In this document: positions 1 to 8,412 of the stretch, piece by piece
Numbering within the stretch: the first letter of the stretch is position 1
Layout of the letters: each line of letters starts with the position of its first letter
Origin: Planctomycetota bacterium
Lineage (GTDB): Bacteria; Planctomycetota; MHYJ01; JACQXL01; JACQZI01
Length of the DNA: 55,960 nucleotides
Assembly (NCBI GenBank): GCA_016207825.1
Contig: JACQZI010000006.1
Span: 1-55,960 of the forward strand
Direction of reading: 5' to 3'
The notes under the pieces: model-generated
The model's input: the letters and a program-made list of their open reading frames with translations, nothing else
Databases searched by the model: none
What the model was told of the DNA's origin: nothing
Position numbers and translations under genes: made by a program

Positions 1-202
1 AATTCTATTTAAGGGGAACAAAAATAGTTATGCCCTCCTTACAGGGTATCACCACCCCCTCTACCCACCTCCCCTATACCCCCCTCCTGACCCCTATCCG
101 GACCGGTCAAAGCACTTGGAATAGGGGGTGCGACGGGAAATTGAGTTTAATCAGAATCGAAATGCCAAGGGAAATTTTGAATTCGGTATGTAAATTATCA
201 GC
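1..202. other. intergenic/edge region, no gene seen
   Basis: The stretch before the end of the first permease gene has a C-rich plus strand (repeated CCCCT/CCCCC blocks at about 50-95) and no convincing reading frame with a ribosome binding site. A 76-codon frame starting at 30 has no recognisable features. Nothing can be assigned here. Confidence 0.5.
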
Positions 203-1471
203 CTATTCAGCCTGCAAGGCTTTAATCGGGTTTAGAAAGGCGGCTTTGATTGCCGGATAGACGCCGAATACCATGCCGATTATGCCGGAGAATAAGAATG
301 CAATTATAATTGCCGGAACGGATAAGCTAAGTTGCCAGCCGGTAAAATAAGAAATTCCTACCGAAGCAAATACACCCAAAATAATCCCGATGATTCCGCC
401 GGTCAGGCTCAACACGAATGACTCCATGATAAATTGGAGCAGGATATCCCGCCTTAACGCGCCCACCGCCCGGCGCACGCCTATTTCCCTGGTTCGTTCT
501 TTTATTGATATCAGCATCACCGCCAAGATACCGATGCCGCCAACCAGAAGCGCGATAACCGCCACCGCGCTGAGCAGATTCGTAAACACCTGCGATGTTA
601 TTTGTTCGGTTCTCAGAATCTCTGCCTGGTTCTGTATGGTAAAATCATCCGGCTTTCCCCTTAATTTATGTTTTTCCTGAAGTATTCCCCTGATTTCATT
701 GGCGGCGCTTTCAATATGACCGGAATCCTTTGCCTGGACATAAATATTGTTGATATAGCTGAGATTAAACAGCCGCCTGAGCGCCGTATTAATCGGCAGA
801 TAAATAATATCGTCCTGGTCCGCGCCCGTAATATCCGCTCCTTTTTCCTTTAGTATGCCGATAACTTCAAATAACACGTTCCCAATGCGGATTTGCTCGC
901 CGACCGGATTCCTGTTTTCCCGCCTGAGGCGGGTCTGCCCCGCCTCCGCGAATCTGCCTTCGGCACCGACAAAGAACTCTGTTGCAATGGTTTTGCCAAG
1001 AACCGCAACTCTTTGCAGGGATTTATTATCATCTTCCGAAAAGAACCTGCCCGAATCGATAAGGAGATTCTTTATTCCCAGAATCTCTTCAGTTGTTCCG
1101 ACAATATTGGCGGTAGTATTGGATGCTTCATATTTGACAAGCATTTTGGCGCTCTGCACCGGGGCAACCGCTTTAATATTTTGCGCCTCATCCGATATGG
1201 CTTTGGTATCCCTCATGGTTAATGTCGTCACATTTCCCGTTTGCCTTTGCCTTCCGCCGACTAATCTTACCTGCCCGGCGGTTACGATAACCAAATCAGT
1301 TCCCATAGCCCGGATTTTGGATAAGGCTTTAGTTTGCGCGCCCTCGCCGATGGCGACCATGACAATAACCGAACTGACGCCGATAATTATGCCCAAAGTG
1401 GCGAAAACGGTTCTTAGCTTGTGGCTGAAGAGCGTTTTAAGAGCGACCTGCGAACCCCTGATTATTCTCAT
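203..1471 (-). CDS. MacB-like ABC transporter permease (FtsX family) with an in-frame palindrome insertion
   Basis: This 422-residue inner-membrane protein has the MacB plan: one N-terminal membrane helix (about residues 20-42, ending IGEGAQ), a large periplasmic domain (about 45-290), and a C-terminal FtsX domain with three helices (about 300-415) carrying the cytoplasmic ERTREIGVRRAVGA segment. With the ATPase and adaptor upstream it should form a tripartite MacAB-type exporter or lipoprotein-release machine; the substrate is unknown. It is the last gene of the ArsR-led operon, 11 nt after its paralogue. Residues about 168-185 are an extra segment absent from the paralogue, where FG is followed directly by NQNP. 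This segment is encoded by a GC-rich palindromic element at 917-970 (see finding). The FtsX family assignment is firm; the split into two permease genes suggests a heterodimer. Confidence 0.9.
   Translation of the reverse strand: MRIIRGSQVALKTLFSHKLRTVFATLGIIIGVSSVIVMVAIGEGAQTKALSKIRAMGTDLVIVTAGQVRLVGGRQRQTGNVTTLTMRDTKAISDEAQNIKAVAPVQSAKMLVKYEASNTTANIVGTTEEILGIKNLLIDSGRFFSEDDNKSLQRVAVLGKTIATEFFVGAEGRFAEAGQTRLRRENRNPVGEQIRIGNVLFEVIGILKEKGADITGADQDDIIYLPINTALRRLFNLSYINNIYVQAKDSGHIESAANEIRGILQEKHKLRGKPDDFTIQNQAEILRTEQITSQVFTNLLSAVAVIALLVGGIGILAVMLISIKERTREIGVRRAVGALRRDILLQFIMESFVLSLTGGIIGIILGVFASVGISYFTGWQLSLSVPAIIIAFLFSGIIGMVFGVYPAIKAAFLNPIKALQAE
917..970. repeat. GC-rich palindromic element inside the permease CDS
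   Basis: This 54-bp block holds nested inverted repeats: CCCGCCTGAGGCGGG, a second GGGGCGG/CCGCCTC arm and a small GCCTTCGGC hairpin. It is a multiple of three and leaves the permease frame open, adding about 18 residues. Its composition (C/G runs) differs from the surrounding gene. Similar CCCGCC/GGCGGG hairpins occur at 10809-10839, 31463-31498 and 37335-37355. Confidence 0.6.
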
Positions 1472-1482
1472 AAGTTGCCAGT

Positions 1483-2694
1483 TTATCCCCGTATTGCCTC
1501 AACCGGGTCGAGCGATGCGGCGCGTTTTGCCGGCTGGATGCCGGATAAAACCCCCACTAACATTGAAAATACAATGGCAAGGGCAAACGGTTCCCAGGAA
1601 ATCGCCACCGGCATCTTTTTAACAAAGGCAATACCTTTTGACAGGGCAATACCCAGAATCGTCCCGATAATGCCGCCGCTCACGGTAATAATCAATGCTT
1701 CAACGAGGAATTGGTTCATAATATCACGGGCCCTGGCGCCGAACGCACGCCTGATGCCTATTTCTTTACGGCGCTCATTGACAGAGATAAACATTATATT
1801 GGCAATGACAATGCCGCCGATCAGCAGTGCGATTAGAGACAACAGTCCCAATAATATCACCAGGGTTTGGGAAACCCCCTGGACTGTTTTGGCTATGGCA
1901 ATTGAGTTAGTAACCCGGAAATCATCTTCTTCGGGAGGCGTAATATGATGGCGCTCCCTCAGGATGGAAGCAACGCTCTTGGTAACCTCATCCAAACGGT
2001 TCGGGTCACCCAGATAAAGGCGGAGCATCCCGATATGAGTAATATTAAAAAGCCGCCTCATTGCCGTGGAGAGCGGTATGGTTATACGGCTATCCATATC
2101 CATGCCTATCGGGCTTGTGCCGCGTTTTTTCATTATGCCGATGACCTTAAAATTAGTATTATTGATGCGCACGGTTTCCCCGATGGGGTTTTGATTGCCG
2201 AATAATTCCTTAACGATGGTTTGCCCGAGCACGCAATTCTTGCTTAAGGAAGAAACATCTTCCTCGCTTATGAAATCGCCTTTTTCGGTAAACCACTGCC
2301 AGGCATCTGCCCATTCCGGCGTTACGCCCACTATTACGCATGTCGCGTATTTGTTCCCGTAAACAATATCCTGTTCCAGATGCATGGTAAACGGCGCGAT
2401 ATATTTGATGCCGTTAACGGATTCTTTAATCGCAGTGACATCTTCAAGCGTCAGCGTCGTCGTGTGATCATCCGCCGGACCCCAGGCCTTTCCGCCGCCG
2501 GCGGAAACCATCACCGAGTTCGGCCCGAAATTCTGGATATTCTGCATAATCTTGTTTTGCGCGCCCTTTGCCATGGCGACGACAACCGTCAGGGTGGCGA
2601 TGCCGATGATGATGCCGAGCATCATGAGGAATGTCCTGCCTTTATATTTCAGCAGGCTATTAAAAGAAACCCTGATAAGTTTGGATAGTGGCAT
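1483..2694 (-). CDS. MacB-like ABC transporter permease (FtsX family)
   Basis: This 403-residue paralogue of the preceding permease has the same order: N-terminal helix (about 18-40, ending MAKGAQ), a periplasmic MacB core domain, then three C-terminal helices flanking the cytoplasmic motif [19 protein letters not shown]. The two probably pair in one transporter with the single ATPase encoded upstream. It starts 21 nt after the ATPase gene and has a GGAGGAATATTTA leader before ATG. No insertion or damage is visible. A LolC/E-like role is the alternative, but the neighbouring HlyD/MacA-type adaptor favours a MacAB-type efflux complex. Confidence 0.9.
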   Translation of the reverse strand: MPLSKLIRVSFNSLLKYKGRTFLMMLGIIIGIATLTVVVAMAKGAQNKIMQNIQNFGPNSVMVSAGGGKAWGPADDHTTTLTLEDVTAIKESVNGIKYIAPFTMHLEQDIVYGNKYATCVIVGVTPEWADAWQWFTEKGDFISEEDVSSLSKNCVLGQTIVKELFGNQNPIGETVRINNTNFKVIGIMKKRGTSPIGMDMDSRITIPLSTAMRRLFNITHIGMLRLYLGDPNRLDEVTKSVASILRERHHITPPEEDDFRVTNSIAIAKTVQGVSQTLVILLGLLSLIALLIGGIVIANIMFISVNERRKEIGIRRAFGARARDIMNQFLVEALIITVSGGIIGTILGIALSKGIAFVKKMPVAISWEPFALAIVFSMLVGVLSGIQPAKRAASLDPVEAIRG

Positions 2695-2715
2695 TAAATA
2701 TTCCTCCTATTTCCG

Positions 2716-3396
2716 CTATTGCGGGGCAATAATATCGCTGATGATTTTCCCGTCTTTCATATTGATGGTGCGTTTTGCCTGCCGGGCGATATCAGGTTCG
2801 TGCGTGACAATCACGATTGTCCTGCCTTCCTGGTTCAGCTTCTTGAAGATAGCCATAATCTCTTCGCTGGATGCCGTGTCAAGGTTGCCGGTCGGCTCGT
2901 CAGCCAGTATAATCGCCGGGTCGTTCACCAGCGCCCGGGCAATCGCCACCCGCTGTTGTTGTCCGCCGGATAATTCCGAAGGACGGTAATGAAGCCTATC
3001 CGCTAACCCCACAGATTCAAGGACTGATTTTACCCGGTGCTTTAAATCCACATTGCCCGATGAGTAAATAAGCGGAAGTTCCACGTTTTCCAGCGAGGTG
3101 CTTACCGGCAACAGGTTAAAACTCTGGAAGATAAATCCGATTTTCTTGTTCCTGATATGCGAAAGCTCGTCATCATTCAATTTATCGACTTCTGTGCCAT
3201 CAAGGAAATATGTTCCGCCGGTGGGCTTATCCAGGCAGCCGATGATATTCATGAGAGTTGACTTGCCCATGCCCGATGGCGCCATAATGGCGACGAATTC
3301 GCCTTTCTTGATTTCCAGGCTCACACCTTTAAGAACATTCACCTCAAGACTGTTATCTTTTTTATAAGCCTTGGTGATATTCTTTAATTCAATCAT
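2716..3396 (-). CDS. ABC transporter ATP-binding protein, MacB/LolD type
   Basis: This 226-residue cytoplasmic ATPase energises the two permeases encoded downstream. All nucleotide-binding motifs are visible: Walker A PSGMGKST (about 40-47), Q-loop FQSFNLLP (Q91), signature [15 protein letters not shown] (about 142-156), Walker B IILADEP (about 162-168) and the switch His in VTHEPD (H199). The Walker A loop begins with Ala where most LolD/MacB proteins have Gly (APSGMGKST), a minor variation. Length is typical of a stand-alone LolD/MacB-type domain, so unlike E. coli MacB the ATPase is not fused to the permease. It lies 18 nt after the adaptor gene. Confidence 0.95.
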   Translation of the reverse strand: MIELKNITKAYKKDNSLEVNVLKGVSLEIKKGEFVAIMAPSGMGKSTLMNIIGCLDKPTGGTYFLDGTEVDKLNDDELSHIRNKKIGFIFQSFNLLPVSTSLENVELPLIYSSGNVDLKHRVKSVLESVGLADRLHYRPSELSGGQQQRVAIARALVNDPAIILADEPTGNLDTASSEEIMAIFKKLNQEGRTIVIVTHEPDIARQAKRTINMKDGKIISDIIAPQ

Positions 3397-3414
3397 ATTA
3401 AAATCTCCTTTAAC

Positions 3415-4482
3415 CTATTGGCTATCCGAAAGGCCCGTCTCTCCGATTATTACCGTTTCCCCCTCGGCTACGCCTTCAAGGATTTCCGTGAAGTTGCTGT
3501 CTTTCCATCCGGTCTTTACGGCTTTCCTGATCGGTTTATCGCCTTGAAGGATATAAACCACTTTCTGTTCAGATTCGCGCTTAACGGATTTATTGGGAAC
3601 GCTTAAAACATTATCCCGATTACCTGCCGATATAATTACTGAAGCGGTCATATCCGGCTTGAGCAGGCCTTCGGTGTTTGTAATAGCGATTACGACATCA
3701 TAATACACGACGTTTTGCTGGATGATAGCTTTGGGGTATATGGCGATAACCTTGCCGGAAAAGTCCTTATCAGGGTAGGCATCGACGGTAAAGGTAGCGG
3801 TCTGGCTGATGGCCACTCTGCCGATATCGGTTTCATCCACAAAGGTATCAACCTGCAATCTGGACAGGTCAATAATCGTAACGAAAGTGGGCGCGTTTAA
3901 GCCTGCGGCGACGGTTTCGCCTTCCTGGGTAGAGACAGAGGCGATAATGCCAGAAATCGGGGCGATAATCGTGGCATAGGACAGCTGGGTTTCGTTGTAT
4001 TTAATCGTTTCTTTAATCAAATTCACCTGGGCTTGCGTTGCTTTGCAGTCCCTTTCCGCCACGTCAACATCCTCTTTTGAAACAAGGTCTCGTTTATAAA
4101 GAGACTGTATTCTCTGGAGCTTTTTCTGCATAAGCTCCAGATTCGCCTCAGACACCTGCAGGTTCATCTTGGCTTCGTTAACTTTTGCGGTTAAATCGTC
4201 CTGCTCCAGCTTGGCGATGACTTGCCCTTTTTCTATTTTATCGCCAATGTTGGCGTAAAGATGCTCGACCTTTCCCGAAAGCCGCGCGCCCACTTTAACT
4301 TCAGCGCCGACCATGGGCTTGATAGAGCCGGTCGCAAGAATGGATGAGTTGATATTCCGCTTTTTTACGATGGCTGTTTCAAAGGAAGATTTGCCATTTT
4401 GCTTTTCTGAAGATAAAACAACCGCCACAATAATCGTGCCGATTAAAACAATACCAATAAAGGCAGCTAATATCTTTTTCAT
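3415..4482 (-). CDS. periplasmic adaptor subunit (MacA/HlyD family)
   Basis: This 355-residue membrane-fusion protein is held in the inner membrane by an N-terminal helix (about 4-24). It shows the split lipoyl/barrel-sandwich domain (GARLSGKVEHLYANIGD about 47-63, and IIAPISGIIASVS about 172-184), a coiled-coil hairpin between the halves, then beta-barrel and C-terminal domains. It would bridge the MacB-like pump to an outer-membrane exit duct; no TolC-like gene is present in the window. Order in the operon is ArsR, DsrE, adaptor, ATPase, permease, permease. Family assignment is secure; the transported compound cannot be read from the sequence. Confidence 0.92.
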   Translation of the reverse strand: MKKILAAFIGIVLIGTIIVAVVLSSEKQNGKSSFETAIVKKRNINSSILATGSIKPMVGAEVKVGARLSGKVEHLYANIGDKIEKGQVIAKLEQDDLTAKVNEAKMNLQVSEANLELMQKKLQRIQSLYKRDLVSKEDVDVAERDCKATQAQVNLIKETIKYNETQLSYATIIAPISGIIASVSTQEGETVAAGLNAPTFVTIIDLSRLQVDTFVDETDIGRVAISQTATFTVDAYPDKDFSGKVIAIYPKAIIQQNVVYYDVVIAITNTEGLLKPDMTASVIISAGNRDNVLSVPNKSVKRESEQKVVYILQGDKPIRKAVKTGWKDSNFTEILEGVAEGETVIIGETGLSDSQ

Positions 4483-4512
4483 AAATCCTTAGAATGACAT
4501 TTCGTTAAAGAC

Positions 4513-4833
4513 TTAAAAAGTCACGACCTTATCGCTCGCTTTAACGATTTCATACATATCTTTCATGGTTGAAATTGGGCACATTTCCGAACCTTCCTGC
4601 TCCCGGGATTTGATGCATGTTCCGCAAGCAAAAACGTTGCCACCTGATTTCAGAATCTTATTGGCTTGCTCTATTGTGTTGAATTTATCGGTGCTGACCT
4701 TTTGATATTCAACCCCTTTGCCCATAAAGAATATTTTAACTTCATCCTTCTGCCCGATGCAAAAGTTCGCATACCTTAACGCATTCCAGCAAGTCTCGGC
4801 ATCATTACTCGAAATTATCACTCCTATTTTCAT
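4513..4833 (-). CDS. DsrE family sulfur-relay-like protein
   Basis: This 106-residue cytoplasmic protein is of DsrE/DsrF type. The N-terminus MKIGVIISSNDAETCWNALR matches the family start, and the conserved redox Cys region appears as FACGTCIKSR (about 69-78), with further Cys residues near the N-terminus and at EMCPI. DsrE proteins carry or sense sulfane sulfur in sulfur-relay systems. Lying between an ArsR repressor and an efflux pump, it may detect or handle a sulfur species relevant to the operon; that link is inference. Length is typical. Confidence 0.85.
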   Translation of the reverse strand: MKIGVIISSNDAETCWNALRYANFCIGQKDEVKIFFMGKGVEYQKVSTDKFNTIEQANKILKSGGNVFACGTCIKSREQEGSEMCPISTMKDMYEIVKASDKVVTF

Positions 4834-4858
4834 GCAAGACTCCTTTATTTATCTATTT

Positions 4859-5131
4859 CTATTTGCCGTAAATCAGCGTTTTATTAAGCATTCTTCTATG
4901 GTTTAATAACGCCTTGGTGTTAATAGAATAATGCATCCAGTAACCTCTTTTTTTCGCCTTGACCAAACCGGCCGATTTTAAAACCCGCAGGTGCTGGGAC
5001 ACCGCTGACTGGGTAATGCCCAAACGACAGGTGATGGCGTTGACGCATAGCCGATGCGCCTTAAGAAGCCGGAGTATCTTTACCCTTGCTTCAACCGAGA
5101 GCGCCTGGCAAACGACGGTAAACCCAGACAT
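4859..5131 (-). CDS. ArsR family transcriptional repressor
   Basis: This 90-residue winged-helix protein has the ArsR core: LSVEARVKILRLLK, then RLCVNAITCRLGITQSAVSQHLRVLKSAGLV (recognition helix about 41-60) and the wing KAKKRGYWMHYSI. Three Cys residues (C8, C29, C35) could form a metal or thiol sensing site; C29 sits where the classical ELCVCDL motif lies, but the second Cys of that motif is replaced. It is the first gene of the efflux operon, with a strong AAGGAG ribosome site. Its promoter overlaps an inverted repeat, so autorepression with induction by metal or reactive sulfur is likely. The inducer is unknown. Confidence 0.92.
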   Translation of the reverse strand: MSGFTVVCQALSVEARVKILRLLKAHRLCVNAITCRLGITQSAVSQHLRVLKSAGLVKAKKRGYWMHYSINTKALLNHRRMLNKTLIYGK

Positions 5132-5150
5132 TTTAATTGCTCCTTTGCTT

Positions 5151-5186
5151 TATAAGTATATTAGCTTTTACTTATATAATTGTCAA
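5151..5186 (-). promoter_or_regulatory. sigma-70 promoter with overlapping ArsR-type operator
   Basis: On the minus strand TTGACA (5181-5186) is followed after exactly 17 nt by TAATAT (5158-5163), giving a predicted start near 5151, about 20 nt before the arsR ATG. The inverted repeat TATAAGTA (5151-5158) / TACTTATA (5169-5176) covers the -10 and spacer, as expected for an ArsR operator. Binding there would block transcription of the six-gene operon. Confidence 0.75.
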
Positions 5187-5257
5187 GATTTTCACGGTAT
5201 GATATCACAATAAACCAGGCCTCTCCAGCCGCGGGTCAGACCTGTAAGACGATGATT

Positions 5258-6580
5258 TTATGCAGTCTTCAAATAAATAAACCGCAGGATGAATAATGCG
5301 GATAAGAGATAAACCAGCCAGGAAACCTCTTTTCCACGGCCGCTAAAGAGTTTTATCGCAGAGAGGCAGACAAATCCCACCCCAATACCTATGGCAATGC
5401 TGAATGTCAGCGGGATGGTAATAATCACCATAAATGCCGGAATGGATTCGGTATAATCCTTCCAGTTTATCTTGATAATGGAAGCAAGCATAAAACTGCC
5501 CACGATAATCAGTGCCGGGGCAGTGACCGGATTCAGATTATTGCATCCGCCGGCAATCATCTTGATAAAAGGAGAGAAAAACAAGGCGACCAAAAAGAGA
5601 AGCCCGGTAACGATACTGGTCAGGCCCGACCGCCCGCCCGCCGCTATCCCGGCTGAGCTTTCGATGTAGCTGGTCACGGTGGGTGTCCCGCAAACGGCCC
5701 CGAAACAGGTCCCCACCGCGTCAACTAACATGGCCTTACCGGCGCGCGGCATCTTACCGTCTTTGATAAAGCCGCCCAATTCGCCCACTCCGGCCAGGGT
5801 GCCGACCGTATCGAAGATATCCATAAATAAAAAGACAAATATCACGGTCATTAAGCCCATATTGAACGCACCGGTAATATCCATCTTAAAAAGCGTCGGC
5901 GCCATCGAGGGCGGCATGGAGACCAGGCCATCATACTTTAAAACGCCTGTGAGAATACCCAGCACGGCGGTAACGAGAATTCCCCATAAGAGCGCACCTT
6001 TGATATTCTTGGCGAGCAATACCGCGGTTAAAACCAGCCCCAAAACCGCCAGCCCGGTTGCCGGATTCAGGATATTACCCAGCGTAAGCAGGGTCGCCGG
6101 ATGGCCGGTGACAATTCCGGCATCAATCAGTCCGATAAAAGCGATGAATAATCCGATTCCGCAGGCCATGGAGTAACGCAGGCAGGGAGGGATGGCATCG
6201 AAGATTAGCTGGCGTATTTTTGTTATCGTCAAAATGATAAAGAGAACGCCTTCGATAAAGACGCAGCCCAGCGCTACCTGCCAGGAGATGCCCATAGTCA
6301 GGCAGACCGTATAGGTGAAGAAGGCGTTTTCGCCCATCCCGGCGGCTAAGGCTATCGGATAGTTTGTATAAAGCCCCATGAAAATCGTGGCAAAGGCGGC
6401 CGAGATGCAGGTGGCCACCATGGCAGCGTTAAAGTCCATTCCGGTTTTGGCTATCATGGATGAGTTGACGAAGATGATATATGCCATGGTCATAAAGGTG
6501 GTTATTCCGGCGATGACTTCGGTGCGGATGGAGCTGTTGAGTTCCTGTAATTTAAAGAAATTATTGAGTGTTTGTTTCAT
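5258..6580 (-). CDS. purine permease, AzgA (NCS2/COG2252) family
   Basis: This 440-residue polytopic inner-membrane protein has about 12-13 hydrophobic helices. Family marks are the N-terminal LNNFFKLQELNSSIRTEVIAG block, the ALAAGMGENAFFTY signature (APGMGxNAFF in most members) and GTPTVTSYIESSAGIAAGGRSGLT near the middle. AzgA proteins import adenine, guanine or hypoxanthine by proton symport. Length matches the family. It is transcribed alone, 34 nt downstream of the beta-helix lipoprotein gene on the same strand. The exact purine specificity cannot be decided. Confidence 0.93.
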   Translation of the reverse strand: MKQTLNNFFKLQELNSSIRTEVIAGITTFMTMAYIIFVNSSMIAKTGMDFNAAMVATCISAAFATIFMGLYTNYPIALAAGMGENAFFTYTVCLTMGISWQVALGCVFIEGVLFIILTITKIRQLIFDAIPPCLRYSMACGIGLFIAFIGLIDAGIVTGHPATLLTLGNILNPATGLAVLGLVLTAVLLAKNIKGALLWGILVTAVLGILTGVLKYDGLVSMPPSMAPTLFKMDITGAFNMGLMTVIFVFLFMDIFDTVGTLAGVGELGGFIKDGKMPRAGKAMLVDAVGTCFGAVCGTPTVTSYIESSAGIAAGGRSGLTSIVTGLLFLVALFFSPFIKMIAGGCNNLNPVTAPALIIVGSFMLASIIKINWKDYTESIPAFMVIITIPLTFSIAIGIGVGFVCLSAIKLFSGRGKEVSWLVYLLSALFILRFIYLKTA

Positions 6581-6614
6581 AACGCAATTCCGGGGACACC
6601 CCCTCTTATCCTGA

Positions 6615-7289
6615 TTATTTCTTTAGCCCCGGAGTTAGTTCTTTTTTACCCCAATATCCACCGTTACGCTGGATGAGATTGTCGCTCATTTCCATATTGC
6701 CTATTTTATAAAGATTTAAAAAACCGGCATTGTCTTCGATAATATTACCCCTGATTTTTACGTCGTCGCAGTTGTTTATATAAAAAGCCGTGAAGGTATT
6801 GTCGTGGATATAACAATGCTCAATGGTAACAGAATTACTTCCTTCCGCATGAACCCCGATGGCCCCGCATCCGTTCAGGTCGCAGTTGGATATAACCGTT
6901 TTGGATGATTCGCGGATGACGACCACGCCACCGTGGCATTCGTATTCTTCCAGCGGTTTAAGGTGGCGCAAGTGGGCATTTTCCAATAGGATATCGCGCG
7001 AGTTTTCTATGCTGATAATGGCTTCATTGACATCATCGACAAAAATCTGCGTCCCCTTTTGGCACAGGATTTTCAGATTGATGCGGTTTTTCACTTTAAG
7101 CCCTTCCTTTAAGATATACCGCCCGTAAGGGATATCGACGACATCGCCGTCTTTGGCGTTATCTATGAGTCTCTGGATATTTAAGTCCGCCTTGGGCGGG
7201 TTTCCAGGGAAACCTTTTTCCTTTGTCCCTGTGCAACCGATAAGCAAGACCAATGCCAGGCAGATAAAAACCGTCATGTTCTTTTTCAT
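6615..7289 (-). CDS. right-handed beta-helix lipoprotein
   Basis: This 224-residue protein starts with a lipoprotein signal (hydrophobic 5-17, lipobox LIGC with Cys19). It then has the NosD/parallel-beta-helix pattern: IQRLIDNAKDGDVVDIPYGRYI at the entry strand, followed by rungs with repeated Asn/Ile ladders (ISNCDLNGCGAIGV, VTIEHCYIHDNT, VKIRGNIIEDNAG, MEMSDNLIQRNGG). Such proteins often bind or cleave polysaccharides, but no catalytic cluster can be identified. It is probably lipid-anchored in the periplasm. It ends 34 nt before the purine permease gene with no obvious functional link. Confidence 0.8.
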   Translation of the reverse strand: MKKNMTVFICLALVLLIGCTGTKEKGFPGNPPKADLNIQRLIDNAKDGDVVDIPYGRYILKEGLKVKNRINLKILCQKGTQIFVDDVNEAIISIENSRDILLENAHLRHLKPLEEYECHGGVVVIRESSKTVISNCDLNGCGAIGVHAEGSNSVTIEHCYIHDNTFTAFYINNCDDVKIRGNIIEDNAGFLNLYKIGNMEMSDNLIQRNGGYWGKKELTPGLKK

Positions 7290-7300
7290 ATTACTACTCC

Positions 7301-7829
7301 TTAAATTATTTTTCCCCTTAGATGAAACCCGATTCTGGGCTTGGGTTTTTCATCTTCAGTCATTAATTGCCTGATGGCATCGAATACCACCTTAAACTGC
7401 TTGTCATATTTTTGTTCTAATGCATCTAACCGAAGGGCTAATTCCTTATTGGTAGATACCATTTCTCTTAACCGCACAAAAGTACGAACGACCTGTATGC
7501 TTGCCCGAAGTGCAATTTTGCTGTTAAGAACGCTTGCAAGCATTACCGCGCCGAGCTCCGTAAAAGCATATGGCAAATGAGGGGAAAATCTCAGCCTTTT
7601 GAGGTGGTCACAATTTGCGACCAGCTCATCCTTTTCTTTTAATGTCAGCTGAAACATAAAATCGTCCGGGAATCTGTCTTTATTGCGTTTTACCTGCTCG
7701 CTAAGGCGCTTTGTGGTGACGCCGTAAAGAGATTGCAAAATCAATATCAAGCATGACGTTATGGGTGCGTATAAACAAAACGACGCCTTCAAGCAATTCC
7801 GCAGGAATAATGGAAAGTTTATTGCTCAT
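7301..7829 (-). pseudogene. ORF6N domain protein, frameshifted
   Basis: The conserved ORF6N start (MSNKLSIIPAELLEGVVLF, then IRTHNVMLDID) is encoded from an ATG at 7829. The rest (QSLYGVTTKRLSEQVKRNKD and onward) lies in another frame that is open to 7301. The two halves join if one base is removed from the A4 run at 7737-7740, which would restore the family sequence LDIDLQSLYGV. ORF6N proteins are KilA-N/Bro-related DNA-binding modules common in phages and as stray chromosomal genes. The C-terminal half has a helical, coiled-coil-prone tail. The shift may be real decay or an assembly/sequencing error in a short homopolymer. Confidence 0.8.
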
Positions 7830-7952
7830 CGTGTCTACTCCCGCCAAGATGCTACTAACTTACAGTTTATAACTTATAATTAATTTTACTCCTCAATGGA
7901 AAGTTTGGCAAGAAATAAAAAGTCTAATAAGTCAACGGTGTTTATGGAGACT

Positions 7953-8017
7953 AAAGAATCAATCCTGATAAAATAGCCGGCTGAGCAGGGAGCGATGTTA
8001 GCCGGGAGTGATTCTTT
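7953..8017 (-). terminator. nested inverted repeat after the STAS-like gene
   Basis: Directly after the stop codon of the STAS-like gene the minus strand carries AAAGAATCA paired with TGATTCTTT, enclosing a second arm CCGGCT/AGCCGG. A long two-part hairpin at the operon end fits a transcription terminator or mRNA-end stabiliser, though the U-tract is part of the stem rather than a clean tail. Confidence 0.45.
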
Positions 8018-8398
8018 TTATGCCACACTGGATTGGATGTTTGCCTCAGGGAAGCCGTTTTCAAGGAGTTCTTTACGCACGCTTTGTTTGGGACGCGCCA
8101 TAACGATAAAACCAGGCTCGCTCCGGGCAAAGTCAGCGAATATTTTTATGCAGGCCTTTGCAATATGCTCCGTGCCGCTTAAATCCACAATAATGACGTT
8201 CCTTTGGGTATCATTATATAAGCCGTAACTATCTCCAACGGGTTTCCCGGCAGTTTCAACGCAATAGCGTATGAACTCTTTAATGAAGTTTTTGGCAATG
8301 CGGACTTCCTCTCCGGAACGCGATGTCGCCGGATGGTAATCTATAAAACGCGGCGCTTTTAGCTGCAAATCATTTATCACAGTAGCAGTGCTGGACAT
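8018..8398 (-). CDS. STAS-like (anti-sigma antagonist fold) protein
   Basis: This protein of about 126 residues has a C-terminal half with the STAS strand-helix pattern: RNVIIVDLSGTEHIAKACI, then FIVMARPKQSVRKELLENGF. The Ser normally phosphorylated in SpoIIAA-type proteins (DSSG) is not present; IAKAC occupies that place, so it would not be a classical phospho-switch. The ATG at 8398 is chosen because GGAGGGGG lies just before it; an in-frame ATG at 8413 overlaps the stop codon of the upstream gene. It is the last gene of the REC-REC operon controlled by the sigma-54 promoter at 10939-10954. A partner could be one of the regulators in this cluster. Confidence 0.55.
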   Translation of the reverse strand: MSSTATVINDLQLKAPRFIDYHPATSRSGEEVRIAKNFIKEFIRYCVETAGKPVGDSYGLYNDTQRNVIIVDLSGTEHIAKACIKIFADFARSEPGFIVMARPKQSVRKELLENGFPEANIQSSVA

Positions 8399-8412
8399 AT
8401 CTTCCCCCTCCA

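Noticed and set aside
855-1622. 255-codon plus-strand frame across the first permease gene
   Set aside because: Antisense shadow of a gene with clear FtsX-family features; no coding signature of its own.
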